64,000 nucleotides of DNA, from contig CP084615.1 of assembly GCA_025917655.1 (NCBI GenBank), forward strand, positions 2,480,001-2,544,000. The letters are read 5' to 3'. A model generated the notes under the pieces. It worked only from the letters and a program-made list of their open reading frames with translations, was not told the DNA's origin and did not search any database. Positions 32,817 through 44,318 of the stretch are shown one piece after another; position 1 is the first letter of the stretch; every line of letters starts with the position of its first letter. The translations under genes and the position numbers were made by a program. This DNA is from Chlorella sorokiniana (lineage: Eukaryota; Chlorophyta; Trebouxiophyceae; Chlorellales; Chlorellaceae).

Positions 32817-34857
32817 GCTGGCTGGTGTATGAGGGGGGCGCATCACACGGGAGAAACCCTGTGAGTGTTAGGGGGTGAGGGGGTGAGCCAGGGGCCCAAC
32901 GGGGTGGGGCCGAGAAAGGTGGAAGCGGATGCCTCCCTCTCTGATGCCCTCGAGCAGCAGGCTGCGCCCTATCGTTGCACACCGCTGCACGCATCTGCTT
33001 CCCTCGTGCAGCGTGGTGGACCGGGTGCGGGAGCTGCTGCAGCAGATTGAGCATGGGGTGAACCCTGCGGCGGCGCAGCAGCAGCTGGACGACATCTTCG
33101 CGCTGAAGGACAAGGCGGTGCGCCCGGGGAAGGGGGGCTCCCAGCCTTTGGGGCACGTTGTCGCTGGGCAGCCTGGCGGCTGCAAGAACATGCCGGCTGC
33201 CCCGGGCATGGCAGCCTCCACCTGTAGGCCTGCACAGGAGAATCGTGTCTGCAGCAGCCGGGCCCTCACGCAACCCAGAATGCCCCCCCCCCCCCCCCCC
33301 CCCATCCACCCACCCCTTGGCCGCACTGCTCCTGCAGAGCACCTTTGGCTACCTCCAGGTGGTGAACCCGCCTGTGTATGCCGAGCTGATGCAGGCCAAG
33401 CTGGACCCAGCCAGCCCCGGTGAGCCCCCCGCTGCATCATCCCTGCTTGCTGTGCTGTTTCGTGCGCCGCTCGCGGCTCCCAGGCAGGCTGCAGGTAGCA
33501 GGCAGCAGCAGCGCTGTGCGGCCCGGCCATGCTGCGCGGGGTGCTGGGAGCTGCCTTGCCTGCTTTGCACAGCAGGCCACCACCCCAACCCCGCCAACCC
33601 AATCCAACACCCAAACTCGCACCCGAGTCCACTTCACGCCCACCGCTTCAACGCAGTCGAGCGGAGTGACCCTGCCCACTGGCGGGCGGTGGTGGCTGCC
33701 ATGGCGCTGAGCGAGGAGCAGGAGAGCCAGCTCATCCTGCTGCTGCAGTCGTACTCCCAGCAGGTGCGGCGGCGGGCGGCGGCGCTCCCGCCCGCCAGCC
33801 TGCCGCGTACCGCTGCACCCTGCTCCTTTTCCCATTGTCTCGCGGTATCTCTGGGCCTTTGGTGTTGCCTGTTGTGCTCAGACAAGTGAAAACGATGTCG
33901 GCCTGGGGCGTCGACTAGAGCAGCGCGCCCTCCGTGCTGCCCCCCTCCTCACGCAGGCGGAACAGATTGTGGCGCGCAAGTCCCGTGTGATGCAAGAGCT
34001 CGCGGCAGAACTCTCGAACGATCTCCTGTCGCTGGAGCTCTCCCAGAATGGGTCTGCAGGCGACGCCGCCGAGCTGCGCTCCGAAGACTCCACAGAAGGC
34101 GGCGACGACCTCGGCGGCGGCGGCGAGAGCGGCGGCAGCGGTGCCGAGCCGTTGCGCTCGCCCAGCAGTGGCGCCAGCGCCAAGGCGCAGCAGGTGGGGT
34201 GATTGAGGGGCGGCGGCGGTGGGCTGGGGCTGGCGCTGCGTCTGGGGCGGGGCTGGCGTTGTGCACGGCTTCTGGGGCCTTGAGCGGGATCTCCCCTCCG
34301 TACCGCCTCCTTACTGTTCAGCCCCACCTGCAATCCGGCCGTGCCCCACCCCTCGGGGCCCCTTTTTTGCCGTACTTTGTCCTCCACAAGGCTCCTTTCA
34401 CCCTCCCATGCAGGCAAAGGATGAGTTGGATCGCTTGGTGCAGCTGGAGTACTGGCTCAAGTTTGACTTCGCCGGCTGCGTGCGCAAGCTGCTGCCGCCG
34501 CTGCAGCAGGTGCGCCCCTCCCCCCCCCACAAGCCGCTGCTTGTGCTCCGCTGCTTGTGCTCCGCTGCTTGTGCAGCCTCCCCCGGCTGCATATCTTTCA
34601 GGGGCTGGGGGCTGAGTGGCTGGGGGCTGGAAGGGGGCAGCCCGTGTCAGCAAGGGAGAGCTGGGAGAGGGCACGTGGCACGGGGCGCAGGTTGGACCAA
34701 AACCGTCGGCAAGCGTACCGGCCCCTTCCTCCCACGGCTGCAGGCGGCCTGCATGGTGCACTCCTGGCCCTTCTACCCCGATCATCGCCAGCTGGAGGCG
34801 GCGATCCGCGAGAAGGCGGGGCCGCTGTGGGAGCAGCTGGCGCGCAGCGGGCACTGA
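31237..34857 (+). CDS. bZIP-like / coiled-coil transcription factor (algal-type), related to 11483-14508
   Basis: Exons: 31237-31300, 31429-31974, 32106-32264, 32622-32764, 33012-33117, 33338-33419, 33657-33763, 33957-34193, 34414-34509, 34744-34857; about 551 aa. ATG 31237 (MIGGGAVPGQ). N-terminal half is Gln/Gly/Ser-rich, activation-domain-like. Then a basic stretch KARQRPKRPYKPPNVVAAER leads into heptads HIRRLEQQLGKARSELERLQ and RENKTLQRKAVVL. Later: VVDRVRELLQQIEHG, MALSEEQESQLILLLQSYSQ, an acidic Ser/Gly-rich spacer, and VHSWPFYPDHRQLEAAI. Exon 2 is 546 nt and needs two extra bases (near 31855 and 31890) to keep one frame; 548 fits both splice phases. The basic region is unlike classical bZIP, so DNA binding is tentative. 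Confidence 0.7.
32783..32814 (+). repeat. (TG)16 microsatellite
   Basis: Pure TG run just after the donor of exon 4 in the bZIP-like gene at 31237. A (CA)-rich block (32589-32620) ends the preceding intron. Length is likely variable and hard to assemble. Confidence 0.9.
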
Positions 34858-35568
34858 ACACCCGACCGGCGTGCTTGCTGGTTCCCCTGCTTGCTGCGTG
34901 CGCGGCGTTTTCGACCAAAGCCGGGAACAAAGTAGAGATCAAAGTACAAAATTAGCTGCACCTCGCGCAGCTGGAGCCATCCCCGCCTGTTACCAGGCCG
35001 TGCTCACCTGCATTCCTGTCCCAGTCCCCTTGCCCTAGTCTCCTTCCCATTAATCCTGACTTGGTCGAGGTGCAGGGTCCCTTGCTGCGCCCGTTGTGTG
35101 TCGTACTGCTGGATACTTCTCAATGTACCTTCTGGATACCCCGGGTGGCGCTGGAAAGCAGCCGTTGCCCTGCTGCTCACACCCGCCTGTCGACGCCCAT
35201 CCTCCCTGCCCCTTTACTCAGCCTCCCCTCAAATACCGCTGCATGCACACACACCTCCAATGTTGCTGCATGCACAGTGTGAGCAAACCAACTGCCCTTG
35301 CTGACACGCGCTGCTTGCGGTGCACCTCCTCTCCCTTCCGGCCTGGACACCAACGTCCCTGGCAGGGCACAACTCTGTTACCCGCAACACCACGGCTGCA
35401 AAGTGAAGCGCTGGACGGCAGGTGGCACAGCAGGGCGGGCCGAGACCCGGCGACCGGCGTCGGGCAAGGCAGCAAGGAGACCCACTGATGACGAGGAGCG
35501 AGCAGTGCCCGCTCGGCTGTCCCCGAGCTGACGAGGCGCAGCGCCGCCGTTAGAGCCTGCGCCGCCCG
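34858..35568. other. Convergent 3' region between bZIP-like and J-protein genes
   Basis: 711 bp holding the two 3' UTRs. No coding exon with splice support and no repeat recognised; no TGTAA seen in the expected sense for either gene. Confidence 0.4.
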
Positions 35569-37944
35569 TCACCGCACCGTCCCGGCTGTGCGGCTGCCAA
35601 AGCGGCGGCTGAGCTCGTCGCAGGATTTGAGCTCCATGCGCCGCGCCTCCTCCCGCCGCCCGTAGTAGTGGTAGCGTTGCTGGGGCGAGAGGGGAGTAGG
35701 GCGGCGGGATGTGGAGTGTGAGGTGCGCACGGTTGGGAACACCAGCACAGAACATGCAACAGCAGGCGAAAGCACTGCACAGACCTCTTTTCGTGTGCGT
35801 CGTATCCCACTTTGCACACAAACGCACACATGCCGCACACACCACACGGCCCACCTGCAGCATGCGCTCGTTGTAACACTGCTGCTGCAGCGCCCCCTGT
35901 ACTCGCTCTCTATCTGCTGCTCCAGCCGCACCCTGCTGGCGGCAGGGGAGAGGAGGTCAGCCGCGGGGCTGAGCAGCAAAGGTGGGAGGGCCTTGCGGCA
36001 AGGCTGCCCCCACGCTCTTCACCCCCACTGGAAAGGCGGCAAGCGTTGTCCCAACCCCTGCGCACAGCTCATGCAGCCGCACAGCCAGAAGCCTGAATGC
36101 AACTGTCGCACTGGCTTGGCAGCATGCGCCGCCGCGCCTGGCGGCGAGCGCGGCTGCCCGCTCACCGCTCGCGGCTGCCCGTCGGGTACTGCTTCTGCAG
36201 CTGCTGCGCGTCCTGACGAAGAAGGGCACCTCGTAGGCGGCGGTGGCCTGCTCCTGGCGGTACTCCCGCGTGCGGTGCAGGCTGTACGGCGGCGCCGACC
36301 TGCCCGACAGGAAGGTGAACAGCAGCAGCAGCAGCAGCGGCGCCAGCTGCACCAGCTGCAGCAGCGGGGAGGCGTCGGAGGGCGGGGGCGGGCGCCGCCG
36401 CCGCGCGCGCGCCGGCGGCCGGACGGAAGCCGGCGGTGTACACGCGGCCGCCGCCCATGAAGGGGTTGCCGCCGAAGAACCTGCGCATGCGGCAGCAGGG
36501 CGGAGGGCAGGCTGGGAAGGTGCCCTTGTGCAGCATCAAGGCACGGGCGGGGGGCTGCAGCCCCTGGCCAGCCAGGCCTGCAGCGTTGCACTTGCATGCG
36601 GAGGCAGGCAGCCTACACAGGGCCACCCACATGTTGAAGATCTCCTCGGGGTCGATCTCCCCCGTTTCGTAGAAGCCACCGCCGCGCTGCCGCCCGCCGC
36701 CGCCGCCGCGCGCCGCGCCGGCACCGCGCCCTCCTCCCGCCCGTAGGCGTCGTAGTGCCGGCGTTTGGCTGGATCGCTGAGGCAGGTGAAGGCCTTGGAC
36801 ACGGCTGCAGGGGAGGAGCAGCGGCAAACGGCGGGCAGAATGGTTGCAGCGAAGGAGGAGGGGTTTGGGGCGGGCGGGGAGGCTGCCTCGCCGTGCTCCC
36901 CGTCGGCGCGGCACGGCAACGACAGCTGGCGCGACGGCAGCGCGGCGGAGCGCCTCTTGCCCCAGCAGGGGCGGCGGCTCCTGCGGGGCAGCTGTCGGTC
37001 GACAGCTGCGCAAGCTGGCAAGCGCACCCTTGAAGGCCTCGTCGGCGCCGCGGGCCTTGTTCTTGTCGGGGTGCAGCTTGAGGGCGAGGCGGCGGTACGC
37101 GCGCTTGATGTCGTCCTCGGAGGCGGTACGCTCCAGCGACAGGATCTCGTAGTAGTCAGCCGTGGCCCGGATGCGCTTCACCAGCTCCCGCTGCTCTGGG
37201 GTGGCCTGCCAAGGGGCAAGGCAGCAAGCGGCGGGCAAGCGGGTGGCAGCAGGTGGGCCGCCCGACCGTGCGGGGCGGGCTGTTGCGGCAGCTGCACCAA
37301 GCAGGAGGCCCGAGGGAGCAGAGGCGCGGCGCAGCAGCTTGTTGTGAGCGCGTTTGGTCGCAGCACCCACCTTGTGATCCTCGTCCGGCGCCTCCTGGTG
37401 CCTGCTGGCGCTGGCCCTGGCAGGCTGCGCGTGGCGCTGCCGCAGCGTCGGGCCACGCCCCATCCCTGACGGCCCCGCTCCAGCCTGCTGGTGCCCATTG
37501 GCTGCAGCGCCTCCGTCGTCTGTGCTGTTTCCCGGGCCTGGGCCGGAGGCGCGCTTGATGCGGGCTAGCAATAGCCGCACCTGCTCAGCGGAACGCAGAG
37601 CGGCAGCGGCGGTCAGGCGGCAGCGGCAGCAGCGGGCTGGCTGCAAAAGGACTGCCTCTGGGCTGGGCCCAGAGCAGATCAAGGGGCGTGTTGGCCAAGC
37701 AAAAGGAGCTCTGGCAATCCAGGACGTTGCAGCGTTGCGATCAGCGCAGAGACCACCACGGCTGGGATGAAGACCAGGTAGGCTAGTACTGGTCTAAAAG
37801 ACCAATCCCATTCACCTCGTCATTTGGAAACAGCCGTTGCGCTTTGAGAGCGAAGCGCTCCGCCTTGGCGGTGTCCCCCGCCCGCAGAGCCGCTTCTGCT
37901 ACCTCTCTGCACTTGTCGGCCTGCTCCTTGTTGGCTTCATTCAT
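35569..37944 (-). CDS. ER membrane J-domain protein, DNAJB12/14 type (DUF1977)
   Basis: Hsp70 co-chaperone anchored in the ER membrane with the J domain facing the cytosol, used in membrane-protein quality control. Exons (minus): 37816-37944, 37371-37580, 37028-37205, 36631-36804, 36166-36480, 35855-35932, 35569-35679; about 398 aa. ATG 37944 opens [20 protein letters not shown], the family's N-terminal helical block. J domain in exon 3: [20 protein letters not shown] and [10 protein letters not shown], with the HPD motif, continuing [20 protein letters not shown]. Glycine-rich [17 protein letters not shown] follows, then one TM ([19 protein letters not shown]) and the DUF1977 tail ([20 protein letters not shown]). 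Exons 4 and 6 lack one base each; exon 5 has one gain and one loss. Confidence 0.88.
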
Positions 37945-38763
37945 CCTGCAGCCCCAAACACTGCCCAATTCGCAATAGAGAACCTGGGCTGCTTCAGCGA
38001 GCGCTCTAGCGCCGAGAACGGGCAGAATGAGCGAGAAGATGGCCGGGCGTTGGTCAATGCGCATGAGTTTGAGAACTCGGTGCTGGGCAGCATGCCCACA
38101 GAGCGGCGCGCGCTGGGCAGCGCTGGGCTTCGTCGGCGGTGTCTGCCGATGCCAATTTCATCATCAAACAATGCACCTTGGTGGCGCTGCCCGCGCTGAT
38201 GTTCATTACAAGGTTCAAAATGGCCGCTGGGTCCTGTAACGTGCACCTCCGTATGCTTGGATGCAATCAAAGGGGAACGGGCACGAGCTCCGAAACCTGC
38301 ACGCTTCTCCACGGCGTGGCCATGGCCCCTACTCGATCGCATGCCCTGTCCATCTGGAGTTTCCACATCCAACAATAGATCGGTTGTTTCTACTTGGAAA
38401 ACTGCTTTAAAGAGCAGTTGGAGCCCCAAGCAACGGACAGACACAAGATTATGGAATCCCTCCTACACGGGCCGAAACGCCACACCCCACCTGAGGGCCC
38501 CACCCAGCTCTGACACCAACAAACGCCATGATCGCCACGGAATCCCGGCATCAATGGTCCGGACTGATGAAATGTCCTTTGTAGCCAACTTACGGGCCCT
38601 GACACCTTTGGGAGCTGAGTCAGAGATGCCTGCCAGCAATGGCCGTCCGGACAAATTTGGCCCCGCCGGGCGCTTGCCCGTGCGTCTTCTCTTAGTGCTT
38701 AAAACTTGAAGGGGTGTTAGCGAGGTCACCCGACAGGCAGGAGGCTCTGAGCATGCGGTAAAC
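37945..38763. other. Unassigned intergenic stretch with long open frames
   Basis: 819 bp between the divergent J-protein and M11 genes, so both promoters sit here. Less GC-skewed than its surroundings. Open frames exist on both strands (for example minus 37941-38444 and plus 38257-38709), but no domain, splice signal or repeat end was recognised. A remnant of an unknown element cannot be excluded. Confidence 0.4.
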
Positions 38764-41700
38764 ATGCTTGCAGCGTCTGTCTTCGTGCTTGTCCTCCTGG
38801 CAGCGGCGCCTTTCGCAGCCATGGGCGTCCAACAGCAGACACAGTGCTGTCAGGCAAGGGCGGGAGGCTGCCCTCGACGTCCGGGTTGTGCCCCCTCGAG
38901 CGATGGAAGCTGATGGCCGAAGCCCTACGGGCATTTGGCGCTTGCAGGCGGTCAAACTGACTCCTTGGCGGGTTGTTGCTGCAGGGAAGGCGAATTTGCT
39001 GGCCATGGACTTCTCAGACCGACCGGACCAGAGGTGGGCTGCTGGGGCGTCAGCTCTGCGCACCCCGCCAGCTGGGGTGTTCTGGGCACAGGCAGACCCT
39101 TCGCCCTGCCACCTCGCAGGATGTTGGCCTTGCACACACACACGGGAGAGCGTGTGCACGTGCATGTGGACGATCCTGCCCAGCTGGAACGCATGAGGCC
39201 GGGCAGCACCGTCGTTGTGCACGGCCGCTGGGCCAGCGGAGCGCGTGCAGCAGGCGGCCGCCGCAGGCGCCCGAGGCCAGCGCCTTGGCAGCACTGGCAC
39301 CCAGCGGCGGCAGCGCCAGCGTGGCGGTTGCAGCAGCCTCGGCCTCGGGGGCAACGGCAGCCGGGCGGCGGCGCTGGCCTCCACCCCACCCGCGCCTGCC
39401 GATCTCTCAACCATCTTCATCCCAAGTGAGTCCTCATTCTCCTGTGAAGCCTCACACTTGCCATCGCCATGCGTCCGTCTTTGCTGAGCGCATGTCCCGT
39501 CCTCGCTGCTGCGCGCGCTGTGTGCAGTTGCTGGCGTGAACGCTTCGGGCGGCGCGTGCATGTTCGACCCCGATGCCACACCGCTTAGCCGCGCAGCCAT
39601 AGAGAAGGTGGTGTTCCAGGAGGACAGCCCAGGCAGCCCCACCGTGGGCTCCACCTACAACAAGTGCTCCTACGGTGCGGTCAGCTGCCGGGCAGCTTCT
39701 CTGCGCGGAGCAGTGCCGCGTGCCCACAGCCGCCGCTGCGACCGTAGTCGCCGTGCGCGGTGTGCGTCAACGCATGCACACCCAGCGTGTGGACGCCAAG
39801 GCTGCTGCGCCCGTGTGCATGGTGCAGGCAAGACCAAGCTGACGAGGCAGAACAGCCTGGTGACGGACGTGGTGAAGCTGCCCTGCAGCGGCGTTACGTG
39901 AGGCGCTGCACGGTTGGCGCGCAGACGCCCGCCCCGACTGCATGTTGGCCTGCGTGCGCAGGCACACCGGCCAACAACGACACCTGCTTGAGCGTTGCCT
40001 GTGCCCCCTGCTCTCCCTCAGGTACGGCTCGGCCTGGAGCTTTGCCACCTGCGATTTCTTTGACTTCAACGGCTGGGCCGACGCCGCAAACGAGGTGCTG
40101 CGGGCCAAGGGTGTGCCGGTGGACTCCTACCCTTACAAGTGAGAGCCTGGCCCCTCGAGGCAGGGGCTGCACCGGGTTGCCACAAGCAGCCCTTCTCCAT
40201 GCTCTGTGGCCGCTGTGCCGGGGTTGGACGGGTGCCCTGCCAGCTTCCTGGCCTCGAGCTGCTGCTGCTGGGCCCACTCGGCTGCCAGCGAGGAGCTGCC
40301 GCTTGCCTCAACTCCCTACCGCGCATTGCTGATGCTGCCGCCGTCGCCCTATCCCCACCATCACACACATACACACGCTTCTCCTGCTTGAAACATCCCC
40401 CCCCCCCCCCCCGCCTTCCTGCTGACAGGGTTTACATGGTGCCGAGAGGGGTGTGCGGCTGGATCGGTCTGGGCTACATCGGCTGCGACGGCAATTACGA
40501 ATGCCGCTCGTGGGTCTCTGGCAACATGGCGTTTGTGCCGCAGGTGCGGGCGTCTTGCGGGGATGCTTGTCGGCCTGAATGTTGGTCTGGATCTTTGTTT
40601 TGGGGCTAGGGCTGGGCTGACCCCTCTGCTTCTGAGGGCAGGGCTGGGGCTGGGAGGAAGGCGCGTGACAGCCCAGGCTGCCTGCCATCGCGCTCCCCGT
40701 CCTTTGCCCCTCGCGGACTTACCCACTTGCTGGGGTCGACGCTGTGTTCATGCTATGCCCGCTGTGCCCGCTGTGCAGGCCATGGCGCACGAGCTGGGCC
40801 ACAACCTCTTCATGGGCCACTCCGGCGCCGCCGGTGGCAGCGAGTGAGTGCGGCGGCGCGCAGCTGCATCAGCGCTGGGGGCCGCCGCCGCTCCCCCTGT
40901 GCCCACGGAACACCCGCTGGCTGCTGCCTCCTGTTCATGCTGCTGAGCTGGCCCTTCTGTCCCTGCCCCGCAGGTACGACGACCACACGTGCGTGCAGGG
41001 CGCTTGCTGCTCCGACCGCTGCTGGAACGCGCCGCACGCCTGGCAGCTGGGCTGGCTCAGCCCGATGCAGCTGGACGGCGCCAGCCTGGCGCCCGGCCAG
41101 ACCGTGGCCGCCAGCCTGGCCAGCCAGGCGCTCTCCGACACGGCTGGCATCCGCATCGTGCCCGACTGGGCCCCCACCCGGCCCCCAATCTTTGTTGGGT
41201 GCGCGCCGCACCCTTGGGCTTCTCTGCCGCCGCCTGCCTCAGAAGCGTGGCTGGAGGCCTCCCGCGCCAGTCACAGCCAGCACCTGCTTGTGGTTGCATA
41301 CAGGCCTGCCCCTCCGCACCCAGGCCGGCACACTGAGCGCTCCCCGCCGCCTTCCACCCCTCCCGGGCTGTGTGCAGGTACCGTACCGCTGACGGCCCCG
41401 ACGCGGGGCTGGCCCTGGGGGCCTGTCCGGCAAGGTGCACGTGTACACGAGCTGGATCAAGAATTCGCGGGACCCCAACACCACCAGCTTGGAGGCTTCC
41501 TCTCCGGTGAGGGAGCTGACCGGCAGGGCTGCACCATGGGGCAGCCTTTGCTGTTCTTGGGCCGGCTGCGTTTGCCAGAAGGGGGCAAGGGGCGGGTCTC
41601 CGCCGAGCCAGCGTGGTTTGTGCCAGCGAGGGTGTTACTCCTGATTGCCGGAACGCCTCTTGACGACGCAAGCATGGTGCCTCACACGGCCTTTTGGACC

Positions 41701-42441
41701 ATGTTGCCTGTAGGGGAGGCTCCTGGAGCTCAGATGCCACCGGGGTGGTGGTGCGGCTGACGGCCGCAAACGCCACACACGCCGCCGTCACCGTCTGCCG
41801 CAAGGCGGGCGCCGAGACCGCGGCCAGCTGCGCGGCTGGCACGGATGTCGACTGCAACGGGCTGGCGGGGGCGGAGGACCCAGCCTGCACCAAGTTTTCT
41901 CCGCCGCTGCAGATCACGCCGCAGTCGTGGACGCCTGCGCCCCGCCCCGCGACCGAAGCCGCGGCCCCCGCCGCCAAGACCGCAGCCGCGGCCGCCCCGC
42001 CACGGCCGCAACCACAGCCCCCGCCGCCGCGGCCAAAGCCACGGCCGCCCCGCCGCCGCCGCGGCCAAAGCCGCCGCCCCACGGCCGCAGCCGCAGCCGC
42101 CGCGGCCGGCCGCCGCCGCCGCCGCGACCGGGCCGCGGCCGCCCCGCCGCGACCGAAGCCGCGGCCGCCGCCCTCGCCACCAAAACCGCGGCCGCCCCCG
42201 CCACGACCGGGCCGCGGCCCCCGCCGCCACGGCCGAAACCGCGGCCGCCGCCGCCACGGGCAGCCCTGCGGCTCCGCAGCCAGCCGCCGCCGCCTCGCCG
42301 TCGACCTCGGCGCCCGCGGCCGTCATAGCCAGGCTGCCGGCAGTGCGGCTGGCGGTTTGTGCACAGCAGGTTGGGATCAGCTGAGCCCTGCCCGCCCTGG
42401 CGCAGCCGCCCAGCTAGCACACAATTGCAGCGGGCGTCACT
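38764..42441 (+). CDS. Gametolysin-like metalloprotease (peptidase M11), secreted, with proline-rich tail
   Basis: Zn protease of the autolysin/gametolysin family, which digests Hyp-rich cell-wall proteins. Exons: 38764-38853, 38948-39033, 39120-39425, 39528-39674, 39828-39897, 40022-40138, 40429-40543, 40779-40843, 40974-41198, 41378-41506, 41714-stop. ATG 38764 gives a signal peptide, MLAASVFVLVLLAAAPFAA. The zinc site HELGHNLFMGH is in exon 8. Other M11 traits: GLGYIGCDGNYECRSWVSGN before it and HAWQLGWLSPMQLDG after it. Exon 1 ends at a GC donor (GCAAGG). Exons 3 and 10 need frame correction (exon 10 one G short before LSGKVHVYTSW). From about 41930 the sequence encodes Pro/Arg/Ala-rich low complexity in every frame, so the stop is uncertain (42326, 42384 or 42441). 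Confidence 0.87.
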
Positions 42442-43092
42442 GACTTGAAACGTTGCTTACTTCTTGTGCAACCAGCCACCTTCTGTTTGTTTGCCTCGTT
42501 GGCGTGCTGCTTCTCTCACTCCCCATTTCATTGCGCGGCGCCCCCGCCGATACTTCTTTGTTTCCCGATTTCTTGAGTGTACCACTTACGCGTGCATCAC
42601 GCCTTTTGGCCCAGGCTGCATCACTGCGCTGGCATGTACACCCGGAGCCTTGCGCCCGCGCCTCTCTCCTTCCCGCCCGCCCGCCGACTGCGCCGTGCGG
42701 CCTCGCAATTACTTGTGCATGGCAGCAGCCCCCTTTGCTCGGCCCCTGTTGCCAACCCTCAACCTTCTTGTCAGAAACCGACGGCCCTCCAACACCGCAA
42801 TCAATGCCTGCCATACTGCCCCCCCCCCCAGCGCTGACCTGGCATGCATTTCGCTGCAGTACACCAGTGATCTCTATTCCTATTACCTCCTTTAACCACT
42901 GTCGCTGTTCCCACAGCCTGTCTCACCAGCGCATTGCATGCGCCCGCCCTGACCATCTTGTGATTACAACTGCGTACGGAGGGAAGCAAGGGGGCGGGGG
43001 CAACCGAGCAGCGCCCGCACTGGACGCCCACCCTAGCGCCGCGGGGGGGGGGGCAGGCGGGGCGCTAATGCCCGCCGCCACGCCAGCCTCAG
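42442..43092. other. Convergent 3' region, no gene seen
   Basis: Pyrimidine-rich on the plus strand. A long open frame (42453-43400, plus) crosses it but has no family trait and overlaps the last exon of the minus-strand gene. Treated as the M11 3' UTR. Confidence 0.4.
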
Positions 43093-43800
43093 CTACGCCT
43101 TGCCCTTGCCCTCCTCCTGCGGCCCCCCGTGTCGTCATCCTCCGAAAACTGGCGCTCCAGCAGCTGCCGTGCCTCCAGCACCTCGTTCCGCCGCTCGTAC
43201 CGCCGCCGCTCCGCCTGCGCCGACAGCCAGCGCCTGCACATGCGTGCAGGGCAAGCCTTACACAGCAGGCAGCCGCCTTGCGCATAATCAAGGCAACAGG
43301 TCCCCGGCGGAGCCGGCTGCGCTGCAGGAGCGGGGTCGCAGGGTGGCGGCATCGAAGGCTGAAAAAGCAACGCGTTTTGCGGCCCCCAGGCTCGGGCTGA
43401 AGACTCACCCCAAGAAACGTTCTAGCCCGAGAATACGGTTGGAAGACAGCGCCAACAGCAGCACGAGCACGAGCAGGCTGGCAAAGACGGCGCCGCCATC
43501 CACGTTGATGACGCCGCCGCCGCTGAAGGCGGGGGGCTGCTCCACGGCTGTCCAGAATGCAGCGGCCGAAGCCGAGGCCTCATCGGGGCTGCCAGCCGCT
43601 CTAGCTGTCCCAAATTACTGCTTGACGAGGCTGCAATCATCCTGGCCTCCTGCGCACACAATCAAGCATGATGTTGAAGGAGGGCAGGGGCGTCACCATA
43701 GGGGCGGTGCAGCCGGCATCGCTCATTGCGAGGATATGCAGGCGATCTGCTGCCGGCTCACGGGTCGCTGTCTTCGTTGTATGGTTAGCGCCGGCCACAT
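43093..43800 (-). CDS. Single-pass membrane protein of unknown function
   Basis: Exons (minus): 43762-43800, 43409-43649, 43093-43233; about 140 aa. ATG 43800 (MWPALTIQRRQRP) then a phase-0 GTGAGC donor. Exon 2 reads SSSSNLGQLERLAAP, shifts by one missing C, then AAAFWTAVEQPPAFSGGGV and one strong TM, GAVFASLLVLVLLLALSSNR, followed by ILGLERFLG. Exon 3 is highly charged: AQAERRRYERRNEVLEARQL ... FSEDDDTGG. Corrected lengths close the phases. The layout, with an amphipathic charged tail after the TM, is seen in some plastid membrane proteins, but I cannot name a family. Confidence 0.55.
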
Positions 43801-44318
43801 GCTGCTGTGGGAGGCTGCAGCAGTTGGATACAGAAGCGGGCAAGCCATCCTCAAGTTCTGTTCGTCGAACTACAGGCGGAACCTCAAATTGAGATCGCAA
43901 GAATCCGCGGAGAGAGGCTGTGGACGAGTGAGCGAGGCTTCCAGGAAAGGCCTCTGGCTGCCAAGTTGGCGCCGCCACCGACTTGACCAGTGCTGGCGCC
44001 CCTTTCTGGACCAGCCTTTGTGATTGTGCTGCGTCACTGTTCAGGCTGTCTTAATGGCTTGGTTACTATCCGCGGTCGTCTATGGACACTGTGTGCCAAT
44101 GCGCATGGTGCAAAGGCACATGGTGGGTGCGTGCGTGACGTGCGCAGGTTTGCTTGCTGCCCGCTCCACGGGGCATGCAAGTCAATTGATGACTTGGATT
44201 AAGCTGCTGAAAGCACTACATGCCTGTACACTAGGTACGTCGCGATAGCGCAGGTGCAGAGCAGCACTCTGCCGCTGTGCATGGACGTGGGCTGGCCAGG
44301 GACTGTCACTATCAAACC
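43801..44318. other. Intergenic, no feature seen
   Basis: Between two minus-strand genes: promoter of the single-pass membrane protein and 3' UTR of the SOUL gene. Nothing further recognised. Confidence 0.4.

Noticed and set aside
42453-43400. 315-codon plus-strand frame after the M11 gene
   Set aside because: No recognisable domain, strongly Pro/Ala-biased, and it overlaps the better supported minus-strand exons of the TM protein.
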